Assembly (NCBI GenBank): GCA_945862235.1
Contig: CAMAYU010000015.1
Location: 1 to 58,892, forward strand
DNA from: Schlesneria paludicola DSM 18645
Lineage (GTDB): Bacteria; Planctomycetota; Planctomycetia; Planctomycetales; Planctomycetaceae
Reading direction: 5' to 3'
Length of the DNA stretch: 58,892 nucleotides
Part shown: positions 34,699 to 43,598 of the stretch, piece after piece
Numbering within the stretch: position 1 is the first letter of the stretch
How the letters are laid out: every line of letters begins with the position of its first letter
Program-made: the position numbers and the translations under genes
Notes under the pieces: model-generated
The model's input: the letters and a program-made list of their open reading frames with translations, nothing else
What the model was told of the DNA's origin: nothing
Database searches by the model: none

Positions 34699-36927
34699 AT
34701 GTCGACCCAACCAGATCGTCGCCCGAACGCCAAAGTGAACTCGCGCAATGGGAACGCCGATCCGAAGATCGCTGCCGAACGCGAACAGCAATTCGTGGAC
34801 TACGCCGGACAAGTGGCGGCAATCAACAAGTCCCAGGCGGTCATCGAGTTCGAATTGGACGGCACGATCATCACGGCCAATGAGAACTTCCTGAAGACGT
34901 TGGGCTATCGGCTCGACGAGATCCAGGGCAAGCACCACAGCCTGTTTGTCGAACCCTCTTATCGGGACAGCGCGGAGTACAAGCAGTTCTGGCGTGACCT
35001 CGGCGACGGGAAGTTCCAAGCGGCCGAATACAAACGGATCGGCAAGGGAGGCAAGGAAGTCTGGATTGAGGCCAGCTACAACCCGATTTTCGATGCCGAA
35101 GGTAAGCCGTTCAAAGTGGTGAAGTTCGCGGTGGACACGACCGAGGCCGTCAATCAGCGCTTCATCAACACGCGCTTCGCCAGCATGTCGGAGAATTCGC
35201 CGATCAATATCATGTTCGCGGACCTCGATCTCAACATCCGCTACATGAACCCGGCCTCCACGAAAACCTTGAAGTCCATCCAGCAATACCTGCCGGTTCC
35301 CGTCGAGAAGATGATCGGTCAGAACATCGACGTGTTCCACAAGGTTCCGTCCTTCCAGCGGGGACTGCTGAGTGATGCGAAGAACCTGCCGCGCAAGGCC
35401 AACATCCAAGTCGGTCCCGAAACGCTCGACCTGCTCGTCAGCCCCATCTACGACGACAAGAAGAATTACATCGGCGCGATGGTCACTTGGTCGGTCATCA
35501 CCGAGCAGCTCAAGACCGAAACCGAGGTGGCCCGCATCCAGTCGATGATGGAGCAGGCACCGGTCAACATCATGTTCGCCGACAAGGATTTGGTGATCCG
35601 GTACATGAACCCGGCCTCCACCAAAACGCTCAAGGCACTCCAGCATCTGCTGCCGGTTCCCGTCGAGAAGATGATCGGCCAGAACATCGACGTGTTCCAC
35701 AAAAACCCCAGTTATCAACGGGGAATCCTGAGCGACGCGAAAAACCTCCCGCGCAAGGTCGTCATTCAAGTCGGCCCTGAGTCACTCGACTTGCTGGTCA
35801 GCCCGATCTTGGATCAAAACAAGAACTACCTCGGTGCGATGGTGACTTGGGAAGTCATCACCCAGAGACTCGCCACGGAACAGCAGGTCAAGGATCTGGC
35901 GGAAAAGGAACGGCTGCAGGCGGAAGAATTGCGCAGCAAGGTCGATTCGATGCTGGAAGTGGTCAATGCCGTCTCAGAGGGCGACCTGACCAAGGAAGTG
36001 ACCGTGTCGGGCCAGGACGCGATTGGTCGGATGGGCGAGGGCCTGACCCAATTGCTAGTGAAGTTGCGTCACACGTTCAGTTCCTTCGGCTCCAGCGCCA
36101 GTACGTTGGCCGCCGCATCAGAAGAATTGTCCGCCGTGGCGACGCAGATGGCCGCCAACTCGGAGGAAACTGCTGTTCAGGCCAACGTCGTGTCTGCCGC
36201 GGCCGAGCAGGTCAGCAAGAACACGCAGACCGTGGCCACTGGCATCGAAGAGATGAGTGCCAGCATCAAAGAAATTGCCAAGAATGCGACGGAGGCCGCC
36301 AAGGTGGCCACCGGAGCGGTCAAGGTGGCGGAGACGACCAACGCCACGATTACCAAGCTTGGCGAATCGAGCATCGAGATCGGCAAGGTGATCAAAGTCA
36401 TCACCTCCATCGCGCAGCAAACCAATCTCTTGGCGTTGAACGCCACAATCGAAGCGGCGCGTGCCGGTGAGGCGGGCAAGGGCTTCGCCGTCGTGGCCAA
36501 CGAGGTCAAGGAACTCGCCAAGGAAACCGCCAAAGCGACTGAAGACATCAGCCAGAAAATTGAGGCCATTCAAAGCGATACCAAAGGCGCAGTCCGAGCG
36601 ATTGCCGAGATCAGCGCGGTCATCAACCAGATCAACGACATCTCCAGCACGATCGCCAGCGCCGTCGAAGAACAGACCGCGACAACCAACGAAATTAGCC
36701 GCAACGTGGCCGAAGCTTCCAAAGGGACGACCGAGATCGCTCAGAACATTACGTCCGTCGCCGAAGCCGCCAAGAACACGACGGAAGGTGCCAATAACAG
36801 CCAGCGAGCCACAGAGGAACTGACGCGCATGTCCGTCGAACTGCAATCGCTCGTCAATGAGTTCAACGTCGGCGATCAGGCGGAGAAATCCGGACGTAAG
36901 CCAGCCGCTGTGAAAGCCAAAAAATAG
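34699..36927 (+). CDS. Soluble methyl-accepting chemotaxis protein with three PAS domains
   Basis: 742 residues from the ATG at 34699. It has no membrane segment. PAS 1 (about 35-155) begins [23 protein letters not shown] 2 (160-270) and PAS 3 (278-388) are near duplicates: both contain [30 protein letters not shown] and [14 protein letters not shown]-like segment (405-455) leads to the signalling coiled coil, whose hairpin tip carries [20 protein letters not shown] and [15 protein letters not shown]. It should pair with the CheA and CheW encoded upstream. The frame is open upstream into the haemoglobin region, so the original protein may be longer. No C-terminal CheR-tethering pentapeptide is obvious. 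Confidence 0.93.
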   Translation: MSTQPDRRPNAKVNSRNGNADPKIAAEREQQFVDYAGQVAAINKSQAVIEFELDGTIITANENFLKTLGYRLDEIQGKHHSLFVEPSYRDSAEYKQFWRDLGDGKFQAAEYKRIGKGGKEVWIEASYNPIFDAEGKPFKVVKFAVDTTEAVNQRFINTRFASMSENSPINIMFADLDLNIRYMNPASTKTLKSIQQYLPVPVEKMIGQNIDVFHKVPSFQRGLLSDAKNLPRKANIQVGPETLDLLVSPIYDDKKNYIGAMVTWSVITEQLKTETEVARIQSMMEQAPVNIMFADKDLVIRYMNPASTKTLKALQHLLPVPVEKMIGQNIDVFHKNPSYQRGILSDAKNLPRKVVIQVGPESLDLLVSPILDQNKNYLGAMVTWEVITQRLATEQQVKDLAEKERLQAEELRSKVDSMLEVVNAVSEGDLTKEVTVSGQDAIGRMGEGLTQLLVKLRHTFSSFGSSASTLAAASEELSAVATQMAANSEETAVQANVVSAAAEQVSKNTQTVATGIEEMSASIKEIAKNATEAAKVATGAVKVAETTNATITKLGESSIEIGKVIKVITSIAQQTNLLALNATIEAARAGEAGKGFAVVANEVKELAKETAKATEDISQKIEAIQSDTKGAVRAIAEISAVINQINDISSTIASAVEEQTATTNEISRNVAEASKGTTEIAQNITSVAEAAKNTTEGANNSQRATEELTRMSVELQSLVNEFNVGDQAEKSGRKPAAVKAKK

Positions 36928-36960
36928 GTGTCACGAAGCTGGTAAGGATGCCCCACAAGG

Positions 36961-37004
36961 CCCGACCGAAGGTCTCCCCAAACACTTAGAGATCTTCAGT
37001 CGGG
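36961..37004 (+). terminator. Imperfect stem-loop after the receptor gene
   Basis: CCCGACCGAAGGTCT (36961-36975) mirrors 36990-37004 at 13 of 15 positions. There is no T run after it, so it is either a weak terminator or another palindromic repeat. Confidence 0.4.
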
Positions 37005-37044
37005 TCAGCGGTGGGGTCAGGAAAATCGTCCCGGAGGATCAGCC

Positions 37045-37473
37045 ATGTTCGAGGAAACGAATCGATCAGTGGCCGGATTGCGACGTGGGCTGTACGTCGG
37101 CTTGGGACTCTGCTTTGTTGGTTTGGCGGGACTCGGAGCATTGTTGCCGATCCTGCCCACGACGCCGTTTCTGTTGCTGGCAAGCTTCTTCTTCTCGCGT
37201 TCCAGCCCCGCCTGGCGAGCGTGGTTGTTTCGGCTCCCCGTCTGGGGAGCGCTGCTGTGCGACTGGCAAGCGCACCGTGCCGTCCGACCACAGGCCAAGC
37301 TCGCGGCCTTCATCTGCATTCCGCTCGCGATCACTGGCAGCGTTTGTTTGACAAACCTCGCCTGGCCGCTGCTGGTGCTCTTGTTCGGCTTGGCAACGAT
37401 CGGCTTAATCGTGGTCTGGCGACTGCCGGTGATCGCCGCCGAACCACAAACGCAACGAACTCTCATCAGTTAG
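37045..37473 (+). CDS. DUF454 (YbaN-like) inner membrane protein
   Basis: 142 residues, GGAGG ahead of the ATG at 37045. The hallmark of the family is GLGALLPILPTTPFLLLASFFFSRSSP, seen here from residue 29. Four hydrophobic helices are likely (LYVGLGLCFVGLAG, LPTTPFLLLASFFF, ITGSVCLTN with WPLLVLL, and FGLATIGLIVVW). Function unknown. It lies within the chemotaxis island but has no known link with chemotaxis. Confidence 0.9.
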   Translation: MFEETNRSVAGLRRGLYVGLGLCFVGLAGLGALLPILPTTPFLLLASFFFSRSSPAWRAWLFRLPVWGALLCDWQAHRAVRPQAKLAAFICIPLAITGSVCLTNLAWPLLVLLFGLATIGLIVVWRLPVIAAEPQTQRTLIS

Positions 37474-37664
37474 GCAATGGGCCGAAATAGCTTCCCAACT
37501 GGCCGAAAACCAGCACGACATCGGGCGAGATCTCTACCAGGATTTATGGGCAGACCGATCAACTACTGCGGCGACTCCGAAACTTGACGGCAGGCCGGAG
37601 GCACTGGTAGCGAAGTCATCCGATTTTGGCGAAGAGGCGAGGAATCGATCGGACGGAGCCGAAC

Positions 37665-38737
37665 ATGACATCGACGAGTTGGGACAACTTATTTTCAGGT
37701 GCCAATTCCCAGGTGCCGAGCGCGGCGGATCAGTATGCGGTGTGTTGTCGGGATACCTTCGATCAGCAGCGTAAGAACATCCGGCGCGTGTTCGCCGCGA
37801 CTTCACCCAGCGCCGTCACTTGTCTGGATGCGGGCCTTCTGAATGACATCCCCTACCGAACATTTCTTGCGACGGGGGCGATGGTTTACCTGGCCGATTG
37901 GTTGCCAGGTTCTGTGGACGTCGGGGTCATGCTTTCGATCATCGAAACGGATGCCGATGGCCGACCGAACTGCATGTATTGCAACCCAAGGATTCCCTCT
38001 GTCCAGCGCGATTGCCGTCACTTCCAGCATCCCGCCGGGAATGCGGACGGCAGGCGTCTGCGAGCATTTTGTGCCGAGTCAGGGCGAACCGCTGCATTGT
38101 GCGGCCTTCGAGCTTGGCGATCTGCCAATAGTTCACTACGCCCACGTGACGGCTGGCGATGCGGGCGACTTTGGCCGAGCGGTGAGCACAGATCTCGGTC
38201 CCGTCCGCACCGGGAAGCGGCTGTTCGCTCGTGCCCGCGTTCTCGCCGCTCGTGTCAGGCCTCATCGCCGGCCGCTGAGCATCTCCCAAGACGCAGTGCA
38301 GATGGTGACCTCGTCGATGGTGATATCACAGCTCGAGCACGAACCGATACGGCTACTTTGCCGAGCATGTCGCCGCACAGATCGGACCGCACAGCAGCGA
38401 CGAGGAGGCTCGGCGGCTCTCCACGATGGACGAGTTCCGAACGTCGTTGCTGGACGATCAAATCCAGCGGCTCGGCGAAGAGATCGATCGCATTCTCGCA
38501 CCGAGTGGCCGGTGCTATCTCTCGACCGAAATGTTCCACGGGCATCCGGAGCAGCGACAGTGGATCACTGTCGAGGGCCTGCCCAAGATGCTGGAGGTGC
38601 TCGGCCGTCGCTTTGCCTTCAACTTCGACCTCATCCCCGAAGCCGAAACGCTCTCCCGCTGTGCCGTCCGCGGCGGCTCAGCATTGGTCTGCTCGTTCGT
38701 GCTCGAGTCGAAGAAAAAGCCGGCGGGCGAACGCTGA
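37665..38737 (+). pseudogene. Methyltransferase-like gene with two +1 frameshifts
   Basis: Frame 1 from the ATG at 37665 covers DNLFSGANSQ and the CLDAGLLNDIPYRTFLATGA block, then VYLADWLPGSVDVG. Near 38050 it shifts +1 to CEHFVPSQGEPLHCAAFELG, HYAHVTAGDAGDFGRAV and VQMVTSSMVISQLEHEP. Near 38345 it shifts +1 again to RYGYFAEHVAAQIGPHSS, then from 38426 MDEFRTSLLDDQIQRLGEEI, GRCYLSTEMFHGHPEQRQW. SSMVISQLEHEP followed by GRCYLSTEMFH is the feel of a class I methyltransferase-like fold, but the family is not confirmed. The three frames read as one continuous protein of about 355 residues. Confidence 0.75.
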
Positions 38738-39074
38738 TTTGCCACCGTCAACGTTCTGACGATCAGCGAGGATGTTCTATCGGTGACCGGATCCCTCACG
38801 GATTGCGCCATCAAATTTCTTACACGGTCATTACGGAAAGAGACGAAGACCATAGGGCGATCTAAGTCGCGGGAGCAACTCGTGGAATGGCCAATCTCTG
38901 CCCGCAATTCCTTCTGTGTCTTCCGTGGGCTGAATCACAGATGTTCATTATGACCTGTGCTGGCTGTGCGGCTTCCCGGCGAAAGGATTGGACACCGCGC
39001 TGAATGCGATCACTGTTGACTGCATGTCAGGTGATAAACATTCGATTCCAGCATACACACAAGGTAATTATCTC
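38738..39074. other. Gap between the methyltransferase pseudogene and cheB
   Basis: 337 bases with no accepted gene. An in-frame ATG at 38988 would add 29 residues to CheB but lacks family similarity. Confidence 0.5.
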
Positions 39075-40187
39075 ATGGCCAAGATTCGAGTTCTCATTGT
39101 TGATGACTCCGTCGTCGTCCGTCGCATTGTGAGCGACGTACTGACAGCCGATCCGGAGTTGGAAGTTGTCGGCACGGCCGCGCATGGCAAAATTGCGATG
39201 GCGAAGATTCCGCAGGTCAATCCGGACATCATCACGCTGGACATCGAGATGCCGGAGATGGATGGCCTGGAGACTCTGGTCGCGATCCGCAAAATCTATC
39301 CGAAGCTGCCCGTGATCATGTTCAGCACGCTGACCGCGCGGGGAGCCACGACGACGCTCGATGCGTTGTCTCGCGGGGCCAGCGACTATGTGACCAAGCC
39401 GGCGAATGTCGGCAGCGTGGCGGCGGCTCAGCAGTCGTTGCGCGACCAACTGATCCCGAAGATCAAAGCCCTGTGCGGCAAGGCGGGACGCGTGGCGCCT
39501 GCCGCCGCGACCCCAGCGCCGAATGTTGCGCGTCCGGTTCCGGCTCCTCGGTCAGCACTTGTCAAAGCCTCGCCGATTGAGGTGTTGGCGATTGGAGTTT
39601 CGACCGGCGGTCCAAATGCCTTGTCCGAACTTCTGCCGGCGATTCCCGCCAATTTTCCCGTGCCGATCGTCATCGTGCAGCACATGCCGCCCATGTTCAC
39701 GAAGTTGTTGGCCGACCGGCTGGATCAGCAATGTGAGATCGGTGTACACGAGGGTGCCGTCGGCGATCGGATACTGCCCGGTCAGGCGTATGTCGCTCCC
39801 GGCGATTATCACATGATCGTCAAACGGGACCGGGCCAACTTGGTGCTGGCTCTGCAACAGGAGCCTCCCGAAAACTCCTGTCGGCCAGCGGTGGATGTGC
39901 TGTTTCGATCCGTGGTCGGCATTTACGGATCAGGAACCTTGGGCGTGATCCTGACCGGCATGGGCCAAGATGGCCTGCGTGGTTGTGAATTGATTCGGGA
40001 CGTCGGCGGGCAAGTGCTCGCGCAGGACGAGCAGAGCAGTGTCGTCTGGGGCATGCCCGGCTTCGTGGCCAATGCGGGTTTGGCCGATGCAGTGCTGCCG
40101 CTCAATCAGATCGCGGGGGAAATTGTGAGGCGCGTGCAGAAAGGCCGCGTCGGAATTCCCACTGAAAGGACTCTCAAATATTTGTGA
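39075..40187 (+). CDS. cheB: Protein-glutamate methylesterase / glutaminase CheB
   Basis: 370 residues from MAKIRVLIVDDSV. An N-terminal receiver has the phospho-Asp in PDIITLDIEMPEMDG and the conserved Lys in YVTKPAN. An Ala/Pro linker leads to the esterase domain with the catalytic Ser in GVSTGGPNAL, His in IVIVQHMPPMF and Asp in LTGMGQDGLRG. It removes methyl groups from receptors and is activated by CheA phosphorylation. Its stop overlaps the GTG of a degraded HDOD frame (GTGA, 40184-40187). Confidence 0.96.
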   Translation: MAKIRVLIVDDSVVVRRIVSDVLTADPELEVVGTAAHGKIAMAKIPQVNPDIITLDIEMPEMDGLETLVAIRKIYPKLPVIMFSTLTARGATTTLDALSRGASDYVTKPANVGSVAAAQQSLRDQLIPKIKALCGKAGRVAPAAATPAPNVARPVPAPRSALVKASPIEVLAIGVSTGGPNALSELLPAIPANFPVPIVIVQHMPPMFTKLLADRLDQQCEIGVHEGAVGDRILPGQAYVAPGDYHMIVKRDRANLVLALQQEPPENSCRPAVDVLFRSVVGIYGSGTLGVILTGMGQDGLRGCELIRDVGGQVLAQDEQSSVVWGMPGFVANAGLADAVLPLNQIAGEIVRRVQKGRVGIPTERTLKYL

Positions 40188-40310
40188 CGCTGGACCAGGA
40201 AGCAGTCATCCATCGTGCCTTTGAAATGCCGCCACTGCCGCAATCAACGGTTCGGTTGGTGGGTCTCGTGACGAATGACGACGCGGAATTGGAGGCGGGG
40301 TCGGGAGACC
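40184..40310 (+). pseudogene. Stub of an HDOD-domain gene overlapping cheB
   Basis: From the GTG at 40184 the frame reads about 38 residues: AVIHRAFEMPPLPQSTVRLV, then GLVTNDDAELEA. The LPPLPQ opening is the usual start of an HDOD domain. After this the sequence no longer resembles the family in any frame. It was translationally coupled to cheB. A complete HDOD gene lies downstream at 41833. Confidence 0.5.
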
Positions 40311-40474
40311 CGCACACAGCGAAGGGCTCGCGCACAGCGATTTCGAAACTCTTGGCCTGCTGGTTCGGACAGACTCATCCCGTCGCATCCGCAGAATCGT
40401 TCGCGGTCACGCCCTCCGCATGTCGGATATGCGATTTAAAGCAAGTTCCCGGTAAGCCATCAGAGCATCCATTC

Positions 40475-40532
40475 GATGAGTGAGTTGAATCTCGATGAGT
40501 GAGTTGGATCTCGACGAGTGAGCTTGAATCTC
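40475..40532 (+). repeat. Three tandem 19-20-bp repeats upstream of cheR
   Basis: GATGAGTGAGTTGAATCTC (40475-40493), the same with one change (40494-40512), and a third 20-base copy with changes (40513-40532). It is 22 bases ahead of the cheR start. Confidence 0.9.
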
Positions 40533-40554
40533 GTTGGCACCACACTAAGGAAGG

Positions 40555-41376
40555 ATGGGCATCTTGCAATCCGTCGATTTTGAGTTTGTCAGCCATTTCG
40601 TCCGCAAGCGGTCGGCAATCGTGCTCGAACCCGAGAAGACCTATCTCGTGGAGTCGCGTCTGCTACCGTTGGCGCGGCGCGAGGGCTTTGCGTCCATTGA
40701 CGAACTGGTGGCCAAACTGCGTCTGAGTCCGATTGGCGGCTTGCACACCAAAGTGGTCGAGGCGATGACCACCAACGAAACCTCCTTCTTCCGCGACCTG
40801 CAGCCCTTCGAGGCGCTCCGCAAAGTGCTCTTGCCGGAATTCGCCACGAAGCGGGCGGCGACACGTCAACTGCGGATCTGGTGCGCGGCCAGTTCTACCG
40901 GCCAGGAACCCTACAGTCTGGCCATGCTGATTCGAGAACACCTGCCTCAACTCGCGAGTTGGGATGTCAAGATTCTGGCCACCGATCTTTCCACTCAGGT
41001 CTTGGAAAAGGCTCGTTCCGGTTGCTTCAACCAGATCGAGGTCAACCGCGGCCTTCCGGCTGCCTTTCTGCTGAAGTACTTCGACCGTCAGGGCCTGACC
41101 TGGCAACTGAAAGAGACCATCCGCCAGATGATCGAGTTTCGTCCGCTGAACCTGATCGAGGCTTGGCCGACTCTGCCTCCAATGGACATCGTCCTCATTC
41201 GGAACGTGCTGATTTATTTCGACGTTCAGACCAAGAAGGACATCTTGGGCAAGATCCGTCGCCTGCTGCGTCCCGACGGAGCCCTACTGTTGGGGGGGGC
41301 TGAGAGTACCTTCAACCTTGACGAGTCTTACGTTCGTTCCGAAGTCGAGAAGACCAGCATCTATCGGCTGCGATAA
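40555..41376 (+). CDS. cheR: Chemotaxis protein methyltransferase CheR
   Basis: 273 residues. N-terminal helical domain FEFVSHFVRKRSAIVLEPEK, then VVEAMTTNETSFFRDLQPFE, motif I WCAASSTGQEPYSLAML, KILATDLSTQVLEKARSG, and IVLIRNVLIYFD. It transfers methyl groups from SAM to glutamates of chemoreceptors. Canonical CheR has SAGCSTGEE at motif I; here the Gly/Cys are replaced by Ala/Ser, but STGQEPYS is retained. No strong ribosome site was seen; cheY follows 19 bases later. Confidence 0.95.
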   Translation: MGILQSVDFEFVSHFVRKRSAIVLEPEKTYLVESRLLPLARREGFASIDELVAKLRLSPIGGLHTKVVEAMTTNETSFFRDLQPFEALRKVLLPEFATKRAATRQLRIWCAASSTGQEPYSLAMLIREHLPQLASWDVKILATDLSTQVLEKARSGCFNQIEVNRGLPAAFLLKYFDRQGLTWQLKETIRQMIEFRPLNLIEAWPTLPPMDIVLIRNVLIYFDVQTKKDILGKIRRLLRPDGALLLGGAESTFNLDESYVRSEVEKTSIYRLR

Positions 41377-41395
41377 TTCCCACGAAAGGTGAACT

Positions 41396-41767
41396 ATGAA
41401 AACCCTGATCATTGACGATTCGCGTGCCATGCGGCGCATCCTGCGACAGATTGTCGAGCCACTCGGTTTCCAGGTGACGGAAGCGGGAGACGGAATCGAA
41501 GGCCTCAACCGTCTCGTCGAGATGGGGCACGTGGATGTGGTCTTTGTGGACTGGAACATGCCCGTCATGAATGGCCTGGAGTTCGTGCGGGCGATCCGCG
41601 CCCATGCAGACTACCAAACGCTGAAAGTGGTCATGGTCACCTCGGAAACCGAGCCGTCCAAGATGGCGCGGGCCCTCATGTCGGGTGTCGATGAATTTGT
41701 GATGAAGCCGTTCACGCCGCAGATCCTGGTGGACAAGTTAAATCTCATCGGCGTCACCATGGCCTGA
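41396..41767 (+). CDS. cheY: CheY-like response regulator (receiver only)
   Basis: 123 residues. Acidic pair D7-D8, phospho-Asp 52 in DVVFVDWNMPVMNG, the Thr in VVMVTSE and Lys in FVMKPFTP are all present. It is a single receiver domain with no output domain, consistent with CheY. There are no flagellar motor genes in the window. It is followed closely by the HDOD gene. Confidence 0.93.
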   Translation: MKTLIIDDSRAMRRILRQIVEPLGFQVTEAGDGIEGLNRLVEMGHVDVVFVDWNMPVMNGLEFVRAIRAHADYQTLKVVMVTSETEPSKMARALMSGVDEFVMKPFTPQILVDKLNLIGVTMA

Positions 41768-41832
41768 CGCGCGGCCGGTTCACCCTGATTTCCACGGAGA
41801 CGGCTGCTGACCATCACTCCCAAAGGTTGCCC

Positions 41833-42750
41833 ATGTCCGCACTGCAAGAACTCCTCGCCCCCTTGAATTCCGACGCACCGCGGCTGCCGACCGCGGTCCA
41901 CGAGCAACTGCGTCTGCGGGCCAAGCACCTGAAGATGCTTCCCGCCATCGCCGCACAGGCCATGGATGTCGCCAAAGATCCCGACTGCGGGATCAACGAA
42001 TTTGCGGCCGTGGTGGAACGGGACGTGACACTGGCCTCGGACATCCTCAGGATGGCCAACAGCATCCTGTTCGCCGGCGAACAGACCGTGATGAACCTGC
42101 ATCAAGCGGTGGTCCGACTCGGATTCCGGCAGTGCAAGAGTCTGATCATCGCCTCCAGCTTCAGCAGCATGATGAAACAGATGACGCTGGACGAGGAGTG
42201 GATCCGCGAAACGCTCTGGCGGCACAGCTTCACCACGGCGCTGCTCGGGCTGCATCTCAATCGCTCATTGAATGTCGGTTTTCAGGGCGAGGAATTCGTC
42301 GGCGGGCTGATTCACGACATCGGCCGGATGTTGCTGGCGACCTGCTACCCCGATCAGTTCTCGGTCATCGATCCCATGAGTTTCGACGAGAGCCAGGAGA
42401 CGCTGATCACCGAGCAGAACGCCATCGAAACGAATCACTGCGAGGTGGGCGTCTGGTTCGCTCAGAAAAATGCCCTGCCCGAGCCGCTGATCGATGTGGT
42501 GCGATACCACCATCATCCCGAGCAATCGGTGAATCATCAGCGATTCGTGGCCCTGATCGCCGCCAGCGATCACATGGCGAACCACCTGCAACGGTACGAC
42601 GACGCAAACGACTATGACCCGCAGAGCAACCCATCGGTCGCACTGCTGGAGAAATGCGGTGTGCCGGAAGCCGCCAGTCGCTTCGCGAAGATCGCGGCCA
42701 CCGTGATGGAAACCTCCCGGCGGGACGCCATGGAAATGCTGTCCTTTTGA
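41833..42750 (+). CDS. HDOD-domain protein
   Basis: 305 residues from the ATG at 41833. The HDOD domain spans about 30-240: RLRAKHLKMLPAIAAQAMDV, LASDILRMANSILFAG, NLHQAVVRLGFRQCKSLII, and EEFVGGLIHDIGRMLLA, with HCEVGVWFAQKNALPEPLID later. HDOD proteins are non-catalytic relatives of HD phosphohydrolases that often serve signal transduction in chemotaxis operons. The GGLIHDIG motif retains His-Asp. It lies between cheY and a CheX, in one direction, so is likely co-transcribed. Confidence 0.92.
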   Translation: MSALQELLAPLNSDAPRLPTAVHEQLRLRAKHLKMLPAIAAQAMDVAKDPDCGINEFAAVVERDVTLASDILRMANSILFAGEQTVMNLHQAVVRLGFRQCKSLIIASSFSSMMKQMTLDEEWIRETLWRHSFTTALLGLHLNRSLNVGFQGEEFVGGLIHDIGRMLLATCYPDQFSVIDPMSFDESQETLITEQNAIETNHCEVGVWFAQKNALPEPLIDVVRYHHHPEQSVNHQRFVALIAASDHMANHLQRYDDANDYDPQSNPSVALLEKCGVPEAASRFAKIAATVMETSRRDAMEMLSF

Positions 42751-42893
42751 AAACGAGTCAGGCCGCAAGTCCGGGCCCGAACATTTCCGCGTCAGCGTCG
42801 GCGCACTTCCCGCTGATGGCCAAACTCAATCGGACACCCGTTCTCGATTCTGCTTCCCATTCCACACACACACCTGACCGAGAAAGCCAAACC

Positions 42894-43352
42894 ATGTTCC
42901 CAATTGATGAATCGATGCTGTCACAACTTGCCTGCGATGTTTGCGGAACCATGCTCGACGTTGTTTTGGCAGGCCCCGTGTCGGCCAACGCTGACGCCGT
43001 GCGCTGGATCGCCTCCGTCCAGATCAGCGGCGAAATTGCCGCGACAGTCGAAATTGAAACCGATCTCGTCATCGCTCGGTGGATCGCGTGCCGCATGTTT
43101 TTCATCGACGTGTTCGATGTCGAGGAAGACCATCTGCGTGACGCGCTCGGCGAAATCGTCAACGTGATCGGCGGCAACGTGAAGGGGATCCTGTCCGGTG
43201 GCGAGTGCGACCTGTCACTCCCCAATGTGGAGGAGACGTGCTCTCTTCCCGTCGCGGATGCCGACCACACGGTGGTCGCCCGCCTGTCGTGCGAAGGCTT
43301 GCCCTTCATCGTGCGTCTGACAGAGACGCGGTGCGCGGCGCTCACGGCCTGA
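42894..43352 (+). CDS. CheX-like phosphatase domain protein (first of two)
   Basis: 152 residues from MFPIDESMLSQLAC. The motif LGEIVNVIGGNVKGILSGGE matches the E-x-x-N signature of CheC/CheX/FliY phosphatases, which dephosphorylate CheY. RWIACRMFFIDVFDVEEDHL precedes it. A second divergent CheX is encoded on the other strand at 44641. The upstream ORF frame is open into 42654 but the ATG at 42894 starts the family domain. Confidence 0.85.
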   Translation: MFPIDESMLSQLACDVCGTMLDVVLAGPVSANADAVRWIASVQISGEIAATVEIETDLVIARWIACRMFFIDVFDVEEDHLRDALGEIVNVIGGNVKGILSGGECDLSLPNVEETCSLPVADADHTVVARLSCEGLPFIVRLTETRCAALTA

Positions 43353-43386
43353 ACCTGAGGGAGACTCGCGGTCTTCGGTGAAGCCT

Positions 43387-43408
43387 CTGAGCGGGGCGGC
43401 GTCAGCCC
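43387..43408. repeat. Half copy of the CTGAGCGGGGCGGC repeat
   Basis: CTGAGCGGGGCGGCGTCAGC plus CC matches the left arm of the repeat at 28940 exactly. There is no mirrored arm. The rest of the gap to 43598 shows no gene. Confidence 0.8.
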
Positions 43409-43598
43409 AACGGCACTCACTTTGTGATTACGCGGTCCGGCGGCTGAGTCAAAGGCGACTTTCGTTTCGACTCACCCGCTTTCGCTGAGATCTCTTCGCC
43501 GGGGAAAAAATCGGGACCAGCGCGACATTGGCTAGGAGTGACGCAGTGTTGTGGCTTTCGGCTTACGGAACGTCCGCAGACGGGCTAGGTTCGCCCGG

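Noticed and set aside
38988..39074. Longer start of CheB
   Set aside because: The added 29 residues have no receiver similarity; MAKIRVLIVDD is the family start.
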